From assembly GCA_031291675.1 (NCBI GenBank), contig JARLIO010000021.1, positions 52,367 to 116,366 of the forward strand: DNA of 64,000 nt. The letters are read 5' to 3'. A program made the translations under genes and the position numbers. Below the pieces are notes generated by a model. That model worked only from the letters and a program-made list of their open reading frames with translations. It was not told the origin of the DNA and searched no databases. This DNA is from Azospirillaceae bacterium. GTDB taxonomy: Bacteria; Pseudomonadota; Alphaproteobacteria; Azospirillales; Azospirillaceae. Positions 45,622 through 55,141 of the stretch are shown here, one piece after another. Every line of letters starts with the position of its first letter. Position 1 is the first letter of the stretch.

Positions 45622-46629
45622 ATGAAGAAAAGTCTCTTGCTGTCGGTCGGGCTGCTCGCCCTGGCAGCGACCCTGCAGGTTGCCGCCGCGGCCGATGCCA
45701 AAAAGGTCAAGATCGCCGTCCTGATGTACGGCAACAAGGCCGAGTTCGTGCAACTGATGCAGCGCTATGGCAAGGATGATCCCGCGGTCACGTCGGGCGT
45801 TGCCGACATCACCTTCTATGACGGCCGTTATGATGCGTCGGTGCAGAACGACCAGGCCCAGTTGGCGATCAACTCGAAATTCGACGCGATCATCGTCAAT
45901 CCGATGGACTTCGAGGCCAATATTCCCGTGGTGACGGCGGCCAAGGCGGCCGGCATACCGGTAGTGGTCACCAATGCGCGCCTGAACACCAAGGACATGA
46001 ATTCCGAGGTCGTGTCCGATGACGTCCTGGGCGGTTATCTCGAAGCCAAGGACGTGCTGGCCAAGCTCGGCTGCAAGGGCAATGTCGTGATCATCGAGGG
46101 CCCCAAAGGCGGATCCGGCGAAATCCAGCGCGGCCAGGGCAACGAGAAGGCTTTGGCGGAATGCCCCCCGGGTGCGGTGAAGGTGCTGGAACGCAAGACC
46201 GCCAACTGGTCGCGCGCCGAAGCCTTGGACCTGATGCAGAACTGGCTGTCCAAGCACCATAGCGAGATCAACGGCGTCATCGGCCAGAATGACGAAATGG
46301 CCCTGGGCGCCATTGAGGCGATCAAGGCCGCCGGGCTCAATACCAAGGACTTCGCGATCGCCGGAATCGATGGGGTCACCGACGCCATCAATGCGGTGAA
46401 GGCCGGTGAAATGACCTCGATCCTGCAGGACGCCCGCGGCCAGATGCAGGGCAGCATCGATGTCGCCCTGCGCGCCGTCAAAGGGCCCGATTTCAAGCCC
46501 CTGTCGCCGATCTGGAAGCAGTATGAAAAGGATCTGGCGTGGAACGACGGCCAATCCAAACGTTACGACATCCCGTGGACGATCGTGACCAAAGACAATG
46601 CCGACAGCCTGCTCAATGACCGCAAGTAA
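45622..46629 (+). CDS. periplasmic sugar-binding protein of ABC transporter
   Basis: A 335-residue periplasmic binding protein of the RbsB/XylF (Peripla_BP_4) type. The N terminus (MKKSLLLSVGLLALAATLQVAAAADAKK) is a signal peptide. Mature parts include KVKIAVLMYGNKAEFVQLMQRYGKDD, AIIVNPMDFEANIPVVTAAKAAGIPVVVTNAR, GPKGGSGEIQRGQGNEKAL and GVIGQNDEMALGAIEAIKAAGL. AAGGAGGA with ideal spacing precedes the ATG, the strongest ribosome site of the operon. Ligand is likely a polyol such as xylitol. Confidence 0.94.
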   Translation: MKKSLLLSVGLLALAATLQVAAAADAKKVKIAVLMYGNKAEFVQLMQRYGKDDPAVTSGVADITFYDGRYDASVQNDQAQLAINSKFDAIIVNPMDFEANIPVVTAAKAAGIPVVVTNARLNTKDMNSEVVSDDVLGGYLEAKDVLAKLGCKGNVVIIEGPKGGSGEIQRGQGNEKALAECPPGAVKVLERKTANWSRAEALDLMQNWLSKHHSEINGVIGQNDEMALGAIEAIKAAGLNTKDFAIAGIDGVTDAINAVKAGEMTSILQDARGQMQGSIDVALRAVKGPDFKPLSPIWKQYEKDLAWNDGQSKRYDIPWTIVTKDNADSLLNDRK

Positions 46630-46670
46630 CCTCTGAAAAACACAAGCCTACGCAGTTCCAAAAAATTGGC

Positions 46671-46699
46671 GGGGGAAGAAGCCTGACGCCGCTTCCCCC
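46671..46699 (+). other. GC-rich stem after the binding-protein gene
   Basis: Arms GGGGGAAG and CTTCCCCC with a 13-base loop and no T tract, just before the terminator. It could be a processing or stability stem. Confidence 0.4.
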
Positions 46700-46716
46700 G
46701 ACTTCACGCTCGACAG

Positions 46717-46756
46717 ACGGCCCGCGCGCGATCAATTCGCGCCGCGGGCCGTTTTT
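46717..46756 (+). terminator. rho-independent terminator of pentitol operon
   Basis: Perfect ten-base arms ACGGCCCGCG and CGCGGGCCGT, with inner GCGCG/CGCGC pairing, then TTTTT. It closes the plus-strand operon about 90 bases after the binding-protein stop. Confidence 0.92.
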
Positions 46757-46778
46757 CGCGCCACTTGGTCGGAACTGT

Positions 46779-47813
46779 TCAAACGAGGGGCGGGTTCAGT
46801 CGCGCAAAGCCTTCCTGCCTGTGGTAGGGGAAATAGGGATAGGGCACGGTCACGGCGCTGGCCTTGTCCAGCGCGGCAATCTGGTCGACAGTCAGCGACC
46901 AGCCCACAGCACCCAGATTCTGACGAAGCTGCGCCTCGTCGCGCGCCCCGATGATGACCGATGACACCGTGGGGCGTTGCAACAGCCAGTTGAGCGCAAT
47001 CTGTGGTACCGTCTTGCCGGTCTCGCGCGCCACATCCTCCAGCGCGTCAACGACACGGAACAGGTGCGCATCCTCGACCGGCGGGCCGAAGCCGGCGGTT
47101 TCATGAAGCCGGCTGCCCGCCGGCAGTGCGGCGCCGCGCCGGATTTTTCCGGTCAGACGCCCCCAGCCCAGGGGACTCCAGACCAGGGCGCCCAGACCCT
47201 GGTCAAGGCCAAGCGGCATCAGATCCCATTCATAGTCGCGACCGATCAGCGAATAATAGACCTGATTGGCAACATAGCGCGGCCATCCGTAACGCTCGGC
47301 AACGGCCAGCGATTTCATGATCTGCCAGCCGGCAAAATTCGAGACCCCGACATAGCGGACCTTGCCGGCCCGCACCAGGGCATCGAGCGTCGCCAGCACC
47401 TCCGCGACCGGCGTTGCCGCATCGAAGGCATGAAGCTGAAGCAGGTCGAGATAGTCGGTGCCGAGCCGGCGCAATGCGTTTTCAACCGCGCGGATCAAGC
47501 GAAACCGGGATGACCCGGCATCATTGGCGCCGTCGCCCAGCGGCAGGCTGGTCTTGGTCGAAATCAGGACGCGATCACGGCGCCCTTTGATTGCCGCGCC
47601 CAGGACTTCTTCCGATGCCCCCTCGGAATAGACGTCAGCCGTATCGAACAGATTGACCCCGGCCGCAAGGCAGATATCGACGAGACGGCGCGCCTCGGTC
47701 GCATCGCTATTACCCCAGGCACCAAACAGGGGGCCGGATCCACCGAACGTTGCGGTGCCAAAACTGAGAACCGGAACCTTAAGCCCCGATTGGCCGAGTG
47801 AACGATACTCCAT
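46779..47813 (-). CDS. aldo/keto reductase
   Basis: A 344-residue AKR-family oxidoreductase. Catalytic residues Asp57, Tyr62, Lys87 and His128 are all present (FDTADVYS, ISTKTS, LQLHAFD). NADPH-site features include the SPLGWGRLTGK and SVIIGARDEAQLRQNLGA segments. It should reduce an aldehyde or ketone in the cytosol. The gene is downstream of the MFS exporter, same strand, with a 73-bp gap, probably co-transcribed and under the LysR gene that diverges from the pair. Confidence 0.93.
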   Translation of the reverse strand: MEYRSLGQSGLKVPVLSFGTATFGGSGPLFGAWGNSDATEARRLVDICLAAGVNLFDTADVYSEGASEEVLGAAIKGRRDRVLISTKTSLPLGDGANDAGSSRFRLIRAVENALRRLGTDYLDLLQLHAFDAATPVAEVLATLDALVRAGKVRYVGVSNFAGWQIMKSLAVAERYGWPRYVANQVYYSLIGRDYEWDLMPLGLDQGLGALVWSPLGWGRLTGKIRRGAALPAGSRLHETAGFGPPVEDAHLFRVVDALEDVARETGKTVPQIALNWLLQRPTVSSVIIGARDEAQLRQNLGAVGWSLTVDQIAALDKASAVTVPYPYFPYHRQEGFARLNPPLV

Positions 47814-47886
47814 GACATCTTCCTTTCCACCGGTTCAAGAGGCGCGGCGGGAGCGCCAGGCGTCCCCCTTCGCGTTCGCAGACCTG

Positions 47887-49080
47887 TCAAATATTTCCAC
47901 GGCCGTCACCGGCCGCGAACGCAACCGTGCGGTTCGCGCGCGTGATCGTCATCGTCAGAGCCGCGACCACAAGGGCCGCCGCGGGAAACGCCGCCGCCGC
48001 CAAGGGCACAAAGGTGAGCCCCGGGCCGTGATCGATCACCGCACCCCCGGCCCAGGCGCCGAGGGCGTTCCCGAGATTGAAAGCCGCGATGTTGAAGCTG
48101 GAGGCCAGGCTTCGGCTCCCGCCTGCCACCTTTGACAACACCCACATCTGCAGCGGCGCAACGGTGGCAAAACCTGCGGCGCCAAGAAGGCCTGTCATCG
48201 CGATCGCCGCAACCGGGTTGTGCAGGGCCGGCGTCATCAAGGTTAGCGCAACACCCAGCACAAGCAGCGTCCCGAGCACCGTCGCCATGAGATTTCGATC
48301 GGCCAACCGCCCGCCGACGAGGTTGCCGATCACGAGGCCGCCGCCGAACACCAGCAAGACCGGCGACACCGCGCGATCCGTGATGCCCGTGACCTGCGTC
48401 AGCATCGGCGCGATATAAGTGAACACCGCAAAGACGCCGGCAAAGCCCAGAACCGTCGTCAGCAGGGCAAGCAGCACCGGCATGCGCACAATGGCGCGCA
48501 GATCGGCCCGCCAGTCGGCATCAACTTCCGGTCTGGTGTCGCGTGGCACCAGCGTCGCGATGACGATCAGCGCCATCACACCAATCAGTGCGACCGCCCA
48601 AAACGTGGCTCGCCAGCCCAGTTGCTGGCCGATCCAGGTCCCGAGCGGCACGCCGACGATGGTCGCAACCGTAAGCCCGGTAAACATCACCGCGATCGCC
48701 GACGCCTTGCGGTCTTCGGCGACCAGCCCCGTGGCCACGACCGAGCCGACACCGAAGAACGTGCCGTGGGCGAGCGCGGTCAGGACCCGCGCAGCCATCA
48801 ACAGGCCATAGGTCGGTGCCACCGCGCAGGCAAAATTTCCGATCGTGAAAATTGCCATCAGCCCGATCAGCACCGTCTTGCGCGGCCAGCGCCCGGTCAG
48901 TGCCGTCAGCACGGGCGCACCGATGACGACACCGAGGGCATATCCGGAGATCAGCAACCCCGCCGTCGTCATCGACACATGGAGGTCCGCGCTCACCGCG
49001 AGCAACAAACCCATGATGACAAACTCGGTGACGCCGATACCGAAGGCGCCGGCCGTCAAAGCGTAAAGAGCCAAAGGCAT
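47887..49080 (-). CDS. MFS drug/purine-type exporter (DHA1, AraJ-like)
   Basis: A 397-residue twelve-helix exporter (PLALYALTAGAFGIGVTEFVIMGLLLAVSADLHVS..., then ISGYALGVVIGAPVLTALTGRWPRK, the DHA1 motif A region). Met at 49080 follows GGGA; four codons earlier another ATG is possible, and 28 codons of the longer frame are not used. Such proteins export drugs, sugars or nucleosides; the substrate is unknown. Divergent from lysR, 103 bases apart. Confidence 0.92.
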   Translation of the reverse strand: MPLALYALTAGAFGIGVTEFVIMGLLLAVSADLHVSMTTAGLLISGYALGVVIGAPVLTALTGRWPRKTVLIGLMAIFTIGNFACAVAPTYGLLMAARVLTALAHGTFFGVGSVVATGLVAEDRKASAIAVMFTGLTVATIVGVPLGTWIGQQLGWRATFWAVALIGVMALIVIATLVPRDTRPEVDADWRADLRAIVRMPVLLALLTTVLGFAGVFAVFTYIAPMLTQVTGITDRAVSPVLLVFGGGLVIGNLVGGRLADRNLMATVLGTLLVLGVALTLMTPALHNPVAAIAMTGLLGAAGFATVAPLQMWVLSKVAGGSRSLASSFNIAAFNLGNALGAWAGGAVIDHGPGLTFVPLAAAAFPAAALVVAALTMTITRANRTVAFAAGDGRGNI

Positions 49081-49183
49081 ATCATGTCCCATTTTTTTCC
49101 GGTCCCGGGACGGCAACCTAGCCAACCGGCCATTGATGAGATAGCCTGCCGCTTGGAACATCATCTATGAGATCAACGACCAG

Positions 49184-50089
49184 ATGGCGCGCATCGAGAT
49201 CAATCGCGCGGGGGAAATGGCGGTCTTCCTCGGCGTGGTCGAACAAGGCGGCTTTTCCGCCGCGGCGCGTCTGTGGCGTATGACGCCGTCCGCGGTCAGC
49301 AAGCTGATCGCCCGCCTCGAAGCCCGCCTGGGCGCGCGCCTGGTCAACCGCTCGACACGACGGCTCCAACTCACACCCGAGGGCTGTGCCTTCTACGAAC
49401 GGGCGACACGCATCCTGGCCGATATCGACGATGCCGAGCGCAATGCCGGTGCCGGGGAGCGCCCGGTCGGGCCCGTCCGGCTCAACACCAGCGCGTCCTA
49501 TGCCCGACATATCCTCTCGCCGATCCTGCCCGATTTCCTTGATCGCTACCCCGGGATCACGCTGGACATCGTTCAGACCGATGCGGTGATCGACATCCTG
49601 GCGGAACGGACCGACGTGGCGGTCCGGGCCGGCCCGTTGAAGAGTTCAAGCCTTGTCGCCCGCAAACTCGGGGAAACAGCGATGGTGATCGTCGGCGCGC
49701 CCGCCTATATCCGCCGCTTCGGCGAGCCCCGAACCATCGCCGATCTCGAAAACCACCATCGGCTCGGGTTCAACTATGCCCGCGTCCTTGAAGGCTGGCC
49801 GCTGAAGACGGATGCCGAACCGGTTGTCATGCCAACCGTCGGCCGCGTGCAAGTCAGCGATGGTGAGGCGCTGCGCCAACTGGCGCTGGACGGGATCGGA
49901 CTTGCCCGGCTCGCGGCCTTCACGGCGCGTGACGACATCGCCGCGGGTCGCCTCGTGCCAGTTTTGCAGCCCCTCAATCCCGGCGATCACGAAGTGTTCC
50001 ACGCCATCCATGTCGGTCAGGGCGGCCCCCTGCCCGCCCGCGTTCGGGCATTGCTCGATTTTCTTGCCGATCGCGGCCGGGTGGAATGA
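49184..50089 (+). CDS. LysR-family transcriptional regulator
   Basis: A 301-residue regulator with the winged helix (MAVFLGVVEQGGFSAAARLWRMTPSAVSKLIARLEARLGARLVNRSTRRLQLTPEG) and a C-terminal type 2 periplasmic-binding-like domain (GPVRLNTSASYARHILSPILPDFLDRYPGITLDIV). It most resembles LysR proteins that control a divergently placed efflux or reductase gene. The shared 103-bp intergenic region will hold the promoter and binding site; I see no perfect T-N11-A pair I would defend. Confidence 0.92.
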   Translation: MARIEINRAGEMAVFLGVVEQGGFSAAARLWRMTPSAVSKLIARLEARLGARLVNRSTRRLQLTPEGCAFYERATRILADIDDAERNAGAGERPVGPVRLNTSASYARHILSPILPDFLDRYPGITLDIVQTDAVIDILAERTDVAVRAGPLKSSSLVARKLGETAMVIVGAPAYIRRFGEPRTIADLENHHRLGFNYARVLEGWPLKTDAEPVVMPTVGRVQVSDGEALRQLALDGIGLARLAAFTARDDIAAGRLVPVLQPLNPGDHEVFHAIHVGQGGPLPARVRALLDFLADRGRVE

Positions 50090-50103
50090 ATCCGCGGCGC
50101 GCG

Positions 50104-53100
50104 CTACCGCGGGATCGGAACCCGGAACCAGGCCAGATACGCCGCGGGCAGGAACACCAGGGTCAACAAGGTCGCCACGACCAGCCCGCCCATGATCGCG
50201 TAGGCCATCGGTCCCCAGAAGGATTCGCCGGCGATCGGGACCATGCCCAGGATCGCCGCCGACGCCGTCAGCAGGATCGGCCGCAGCCGATGGCCGGTGG
50301 CATCAATCACGGCGTCATAGCGGTTCTGGCCCGCGGCAACATTGTGTTCGATCTGATCAATCAGGATCACCGCGTTGCGGATGATCATGCCGATCAGGGC
50401 GATACAGCCCAGCATCGCGACGAACCCCATGGGCTGGTGCATCGGCAGCATCGCCGCGACAACACCGATCAGCCCCAGGGGGGCCACGCTGACGACCAGC
50501 AGCAGGCGCTGGAAGCTCTGCAACTGGATCATCAGCACGGTCAACATCAGCACCAGCATCAACGGGAAAACCGCGGTGACCGACGCCTGGCCCTTGGCCG
50601 CCTCCTCCACCGCGCCGCCGACCGCGATCGCATAACCGGACGGCAGAGTCGCCGCGAGTGTGTCGATTGCGGGCTGCAGGCGCTGCATCTCGGTTTCGGC
50701 GCGGGCCCCCGCCGCGACGTCGGCCTGGACCGTGATCGTCGGCAGGCGCTGGCGCCGCCACACGATCGGCTGTTCAAAGCCATATTCCAGCGTCGCGACG
50801 GCATCGAGCGGGATGTTCTGGCCGCCGACCACGATCTGGAGTTGCCGCAGCGTCTCGATGTCCTGGCGTTCGGCATCCCGCGCCCGGGTCTGGACATCGA
50901 TCAGATAGATCCCGTCGCGGACCTGGGTGATCGTGTTGCCGGTGAAAGCGGTGTGGATCGCGGTGGCCAGGGCTTGTGACGTCAGTCCCAGCAGGCGCGC
51001 CTTGTCCTGCTGCACCCGCAAACGCACCGTCTTGATCGGCTCGTTCCAATCGAAATTCACGCCCCACGTCCGCGGATCGCCAGCGACGATGTCCGCAACG
51101 GCATAGGCAAGAGAGCGGACCCGCTGGGTATCGGGGCCGCTGACACGGAATTTGATCGGCCAGCCGACCGGCGGTCCCAACTCCATCGGCGAAACCTGAA
51201 CCGTGGCGTCGGGCAGTTCGGTCATGATGGCCTGACGCAACCGCGCCGCCAGCGCGTCACGAACCTCGCTGTTACGGGCCACGACCACGGCCTGGGCGAA
51301 ATAGTCGTGGGCCAGTTGGACATCCAACGGCAGATAAAAACGCACCGCGCCTTCCCCGACATCGACGCTGTAGCGCGCCACATCGCGGTCGCCGGCCAGG
51401 TGTTTTTCCAGCGCGGCGACGGCACGCTGCGTTGCCGCGATCGAGGCGCTCTGCGGCAGGGTCAGATTGACCAGGATCTCCGGTCGCTCCGACGCCGGGA
51501 AAAACTGCTGTTCCAGCCGTGTCGCTCCGAACAGCGAGACGACGAACAGGCCCAGCGTCGCCACAATGACGGCGGCGCGATGGCGCAGCGAGACTGTCAG
51601 GACCCTCTGAAAAACCCAGTTGCGCGGCGACGCCGCGGCGCCATGAGCCGCGACGCCGGACGGCGTCCGCGGCTTGAGCAGCACCAATCCGATCAACGGT
51701 GCAAACACCACCGCAACCACCCAGGAAATCAGCAGGGCCAAGGTCATCACCGAGAACAGCGACGCGCAATATTCTCCCGAACTGCTCTTGGCAAAGGCAA
51801 CCGGGACAAAGCCGATCACCGTGACCAGCGTCCCGGTCAGCATGGGAAAGGCGGTCGAAGTGTAAGCAAAGGTGGCCGCCTTGAGCAGGGAAAAGCCCTC
51901 CTCCAGCTTGCGCACCATCATTTCGACGGTGATCATCGCATCGTCAACCAGCAACCCCAGCGCGATGATCAAAGCGCCCAGCGACACCCGTTGCAGGTCG
52001 ATGCCAAACAGATGCATGCCGACGAAAGTCATCGCCAACACCAGCGGGATCGAGAACGCCACCACCATGCCGGCACGCAGCCCAAGGCTGAGAAAACTGA
52101 CCACCAGAACGATGAACACCGCCTCATCGAGCGATTTGACAAAGCCATGGACCGACGCCCGCACCACCTCGGGCTGGTCGGCGACCACGGTGGCATCGAT
52201 GCCGACCGGCCGATCTTTCTCCAGCTCCGCCATGCGCCGCCGGATATTGTCGCCCAAAGTCAGGACATTACCGCCCGTGGCCATGGAAATCGCCAGCCCG
52301 ATCGCCGGTTTGCCATTGACGCGGAACAGCGGCGCCGGCGGGTCACTGAATCCGTGGTGGATTTCGGCAATGTCGGACAGGCGATAAAACCGGCCATTGG
52401 CGCGCAGATTGATCGCGGCAAGATCCGCTTCAGAATGGAATCCCCCACTGACCCGCAGCAAAATCCGTTCGTCCGGCGTCTCGATCACGCCCGTCGCGGT
52501 CACGGCATTCTGGGCTTTCAGGCTTTGCATCAGCTCATCCTGACTGATCCCCAGGCTGGCCAGTTTCCGGGTCGAGAAATCGATGTCGATCTTTTCATCC
52601 TGGACACCGATCAACGAGATCTTGCCGATATCGGGCAGTTGCAGCAGGGCATCGCGCACCGACTCGACATAATCCCGCAACTCGCGGTTATTGAAACCAT
52701 CGGCGGAGAAGCCGTAGATGATTCCGAAAGTGTCGCCGAATTCATCGTCGAAAAACGGGCCCTGAACCCCCGATGGCAGGTTCTGCTGAATATCAGCCGT
52801 TTTCTTGCGCACCTGATACCAGATCTCCGGCATCGCCGCGGCCGGCGCCGATTCCTTGATCACGACAAAGACCACGGATACGCCTGCTTCCGTGTAGCTT
52901 TGCAAATGATCGAGCTCTGGCGTCTCTTCGAGCTTCTTTTCGATGCGGTCGGTGACCTGCTTGATCGTCTCGTCGACCGTGGCCCCCGGCCACAGCGTTT
53001 TCACCACCATGGTCTTGATGGTGAAGGGCGGATCCTCGCCGCGACCCAGGGTCAGATAGGAACCGACGCCGGCCACCGCGCACAACAGCATCAGATAGAC

Positions 53101-53151
53101 CACGAAAGAGCGGTGCTGCAGCGCCCAGGCCGACAGGTTGAAACCGTTCAT
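50104..53151 (-). CDS. RND efflux transporter (AcrB/HAE1-like) permease
   Basis: A 1015-residue RND pump. It starts NGFNLSAWALQHRSFVVYLMLLCAVAGVGSYLTLGRGEDPPFTIKTM, a form typical of the branch with short N terminus. TM4 carries the relay aspartates (LGLLVDDAMITVEMM), porter domains and the second set of helices (GMIIRNAVILIDQIEHN) are intact. The start lies 60 codons into a longer open frame and overlaps the adaptor stop as ATGA. It ends 14 bases from the convergent lysR gene. Drives proton-dependent export of amphipathic compounds. Confidence 0.94.
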   Translation of the reverse strand: MNGFNLSAWALQHRSFVVYLMLLCAVAGVGSYLTLGRGEDPPFTIKTMVVKTLWPGATVDETIKQVTDRIEKKLEETPELDHLQSYTEAGVSVVFVVIKESAPAAAMPEIWYQVRKKTADIQQNLPSGVQGPFFDDEFGDTFGIIYGFSADGFNNRELRDYVESVRDALLQLPDIGKISLIGVQDEKIDIDFSTRKLASLGISQDELMQSLKAQNAVTATGVIETPDERILLRVSGGFHSEADLAAINLRANGRFYRLSDIAEIHHGFSDPPAPLFRVNGKPAIGLAISMATGGNVLTLGDNIRRRMAELEKDRPVGIDATVVADQPEVVRASVHGFVKSLDEAVFIVLVVSFLSLGLRAGMVVAFSIPLVLAMTFVGMHLFGIDLQRVSLGALIIALGLLVDDAMITVEMMVRKLEEGFSLLKAATFAYTSTAFPMLTGTLVTVIGFVPVAFAKSSSGEYCASLFSVMTLALLISWVVAVVFAPLIGLVLLKPRTPSGVAAHGAAASPRNWVFQRVLTVSLRHRAAVIVATLGLFVVSLFGATRLEQQFFPASERPEILVNLTLPQSASIAATQRAVAALEKHLAGDRDVARYSVDVGEGAVRFYLPLDVQLAHDYFAQAVVVARNSEVRDALAARLRQAIMTELPDATVQVSPMELGPPVGWPIKFRVSGPDTQRVRSLAYAVADIVAGDPRTWGVNFDWNEPIKTVRLRVQQDKARLLGLTSQALATAIHTAFTGNTITQVRDGIYLIDVQTRARDAERQDIETLRQLQIVVGGQNIPLDAVATLEYGFEQPIVWRRQRLPTITVQADVAAGARAETEMQRLQPAIDTLAATLPSGYAIAVGGAVEEAAKGQASVTAVFPLMLVLMLTVLMIQLQSFQRLLLVVSVAPLGLIGVVAAMLPMHQPMGFVAMLGCIALIGMIIRNAVILIDQIEHNVAAGQNRYDAVIDATGHRLRPILLTASAAILGMVPIAGESFWGPMAYAIMGGLVVATLLTLVFLPAAYLAWFRVPIPR

Positions 53152-54251
53152 GGTGCGGCCGCGACCTCCATCTGACGGACCTTCTGTCCGGGCCGAAGAT
53201 ATTGAACCCCGGCGGTCACGACGATCGCGCCATCGGCGAGCCCGTGATCGATCAGCGTCTGATCGCGTTCGAGCCGTAACACCCCGACCGGGTGCAGCGA
53301 CACCGTGGCGGTCCCCGGATCGAACAGCCACACCGCGGGCTCACCATGATCCTGGAACAAAGCCGCATTGGGAATGCTCACCACAGGACGGTTGCCGGTG
53401 TGGATCTGCCCCAGCACGCTCATGCCAAAACGCATGCTGTCGGGGGCATCGGGCAATGCCACCTTGACCGCATAGGTCCGGGTCACCGTATCGGCACTGG
53501 GCGCCGTCTCGCGCACCGTTCCGCGCGTCGTGATCGCGGGCGCCCCCAGCAGCGACACCTCCACCACAGGGGTCTGCGGCGCCGACAAAAGCTGTTCCTC
53601 GGCCAGATTGAACACGGCGTCCTTGGCGTCCAGGCGGGCGAAGCGAAATACCATTTGCCCGGCGCTCACGACCTGCCCCGCTTCGGCGCCCAGGGCCGTG
53701 ATCGTTCCGTCCGTCGGCGCCATCAGCACCGCGTAGCCAAGCTCGTCACGGGTCTTCCGAACCTTGGCCTCCGCAGCGGCGAGTTGTGCCTCTGCGGTCG
53801 CCCGCACCCGCTGCGCCGTGTCATAGGCCGAGGCCGAGGTCGCACCGCTGGTCACCAGGCGATGCTGACGCTCTTCCTGCAACCGGGCCTCCGCCGCGGT
53901 GGCCCGGGCGGATTCCAAGTCGGCCAGGGCCTCCCGGTTCGTGTTGATCTGATCCTGGGGTTCCAGACGCGCCAACACCGCGTCCTTGTGGACGATCGCC
54001 CCGACATCGACCGCGCGGCTCGCGATCTTGCCGCTGATCTTGAAGCCCAGCTCGCTTTCATAACGCGGCCTGATCTCCCCAACCAGGCTGGCACTCCCGG
54101 CCAACGCTCCGGCATGGACCGTCATGGTGCGCACCGGCCGGACCTCGGCCACCGGTGCCGAGGGCTGCTCGCAGCCACCCGGCAGGATGGCTGCGAGCAG
54201 CGTGACCGCAGCGGCAGCGGCGCGGCACACCATCGGCGAGGCGATGCTCAT
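53148..54251 (-). CDS. RND efflux membrane fusion lipoprotein
   Basis: A 367-residue adaptor with a lipoprotein signal ending LLAAILPGGC (lipidated Cys27). The barrel-sandwich parts GFKISGKIASRAVDVGAIVHKDAVLARLEPQDQ and LMAPTDGTITALGAEAGQVVSAGQMVFRFARLD and a long hairpin with EARLQEERQHRLVTSGATSASAYDTAQRVRATAEAQLAAAEAKV are clear. It partners the RND gene downstream (ATGA overlap) and overlaps tetR by ATGA upstream. No outer-membrane channel gene follows. Confidence 0.94.
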   Translation of the reverse strand: MSIASPMVCRAAAAAVTLLAAILPGGCEQPSAPVAEVRPVRTMTVHAGALAGSASLVGEIRPRYESELGFKISGKIASRAVDVGAIVHKDAVLARLEPQDQINTNREALADLESARATAAEARLQEERQHRLVTSGATSASAYDTAQRVRATAEAQLAAAEAKVRKTRDELGYAVLMAPTDGTITALGAEAGQVVSAGQMVFRFARLDAKDAVFNLAEEQLLSAPQTPVVEVSLLGAPAITTRGTVRETAPSADTVTRTYAVKVALPDAPDSMRFGMSVLGQIHTGNRPVVSIPNAALFQDHGEPAVWLFDPGTATVSLHPVGVLRLERDQTLIDHGLADGAIVVTAGVQYLRPGQKVRQMEVAAAP

Positions 54252-54904
54252 GGCGAATCTCCCAGGTGAGTTCGCGGGGCGAGGCCGCGCAGCAGCGTCG
54301 CGATCGTCGCATTGGCAAGGTCGATCGGCGGGGCCATGGGCAGCATGCTGTCGCAGGGAAAGACCACTTTGGTCCCGAGAATGATGATGCCATGCGCGGC
54401 AGCCCAGAACATCTGCACCACCGCATCAATATCCGTGTTGGCGGCATCCGGGCAGCGGATCAGCCCCTGCGCCACCGCCTCGGCAACGCGGCGGCGCAGA
54501 ACGCCGTAGACCGATTGGATCTCAGGGTCCGCAGGTATGTCGGGTGCCACGCTCTCAACGCTCCAGAGGAAGAGAATCCGGAAACGCAGCGGATCCTCGA
54601 CCCCGAAAGCGACATAGGCCGCGCCAATCGCCCGCAAGGCCGCCAGGGGTTGGGGTTCGGCCGCCGAAATCGCCTCCAGGCGGATCCGCAATTCCAACAG
54701 GGCGCCGCGCCACAACGCCCGCACCAGCTCACCCTTGGATGGAAAATAACGATAGAGCGCCGGCGCGGTCATGCCCACCCGCGTCGCGATCGCCCGCAGC
54801 GACACAGCGTCCAGGCCATCGCTATCGAACAGGACGCGCGCAGCGTCAAGGATCCGCTGGCGCGTCTGCTCACGCTCTACCGGGCTTTGCAACGGACGGA
54901 TCAC
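54248..54904 (-). CDS. TetR-family repressor of RND operon
   Basis: A 218-residue regulator. Helix-turn-helix in residues 12-58 (REQTRQRILDAARVLFDSDGLDAVSLRAIATRVGMTAPALYRYFPSKGELVRALWRGAL), with a C-terminal ligand-binding domain similar to the WHG-type TetR (FGVEDPLRFRILFLWSVES). First gene of the tetR-adaptor-pump operon; the palindrome 28 bases upstream is very likely its operator, so it controls its own synthesis and the pump. Confidence 0.93.
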   Translation of the reverse strand: MIRPLQSPVEREQTRQRILDAARVLFDSDGLDAVSLRAIATRVGMTAPALYRYFPSKGELVRALWRGALLELRIRLEAISAAEPQPLAALRAIGAAYVAFGVEDPLRFRILFLWSVESVAPDIPADPEIQSVYGVLRRRVAEAVAQGLIRCPDAANTDIDAVVQMFWAAAHGIIILGTKVVFPCDSMLPMAPPIDLANATIATLLRGLAPRTHLGDSP

Positions 54905-54931
54905 GGCATCCTCGTCGTCAAATTCATTTAT

Positions 54932-54956
54932 TGAACGCGTTTATTTAACGCGTTCA
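54932..54956. promoter_or_regulatory. TetR operator candidate
   Basis: Perfect inverted repeat TGAACGCGTT (54932-54941) and AACGCGTTCA (54947-54956) around TATTT. It lies 27 bases before the tetR ATG, where TetR proteins of this class bind near-identical palindromes. The centre TATTT with TTATTGAAC around it could be part of the promoter. Confidence 0.75.
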
Positions 54957-55141
54957 TCAGCGTGGCTGCAAGGTTTTTTTGCGGGCTCTGCGGCGCTACC
55001 CCGGCCAGCCCCCGCCAAACCGGTTCGGGAACCGCAGGGCGCGATTGCATTGGCGATAGCGGGCCTTTATGGTCGGCGCCAGGCCGCCGGAGGAAATGTC
55101 CTTGCCTGCCGGCACCGCGAACTCCCACAGTCTGAAGAATC

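Noticed and set aside
51307..53175. A 622-codon plus frame opposite the second RND pump.
   Set aside because: Antisense shadow of a gene with unambiguous RND motifs.
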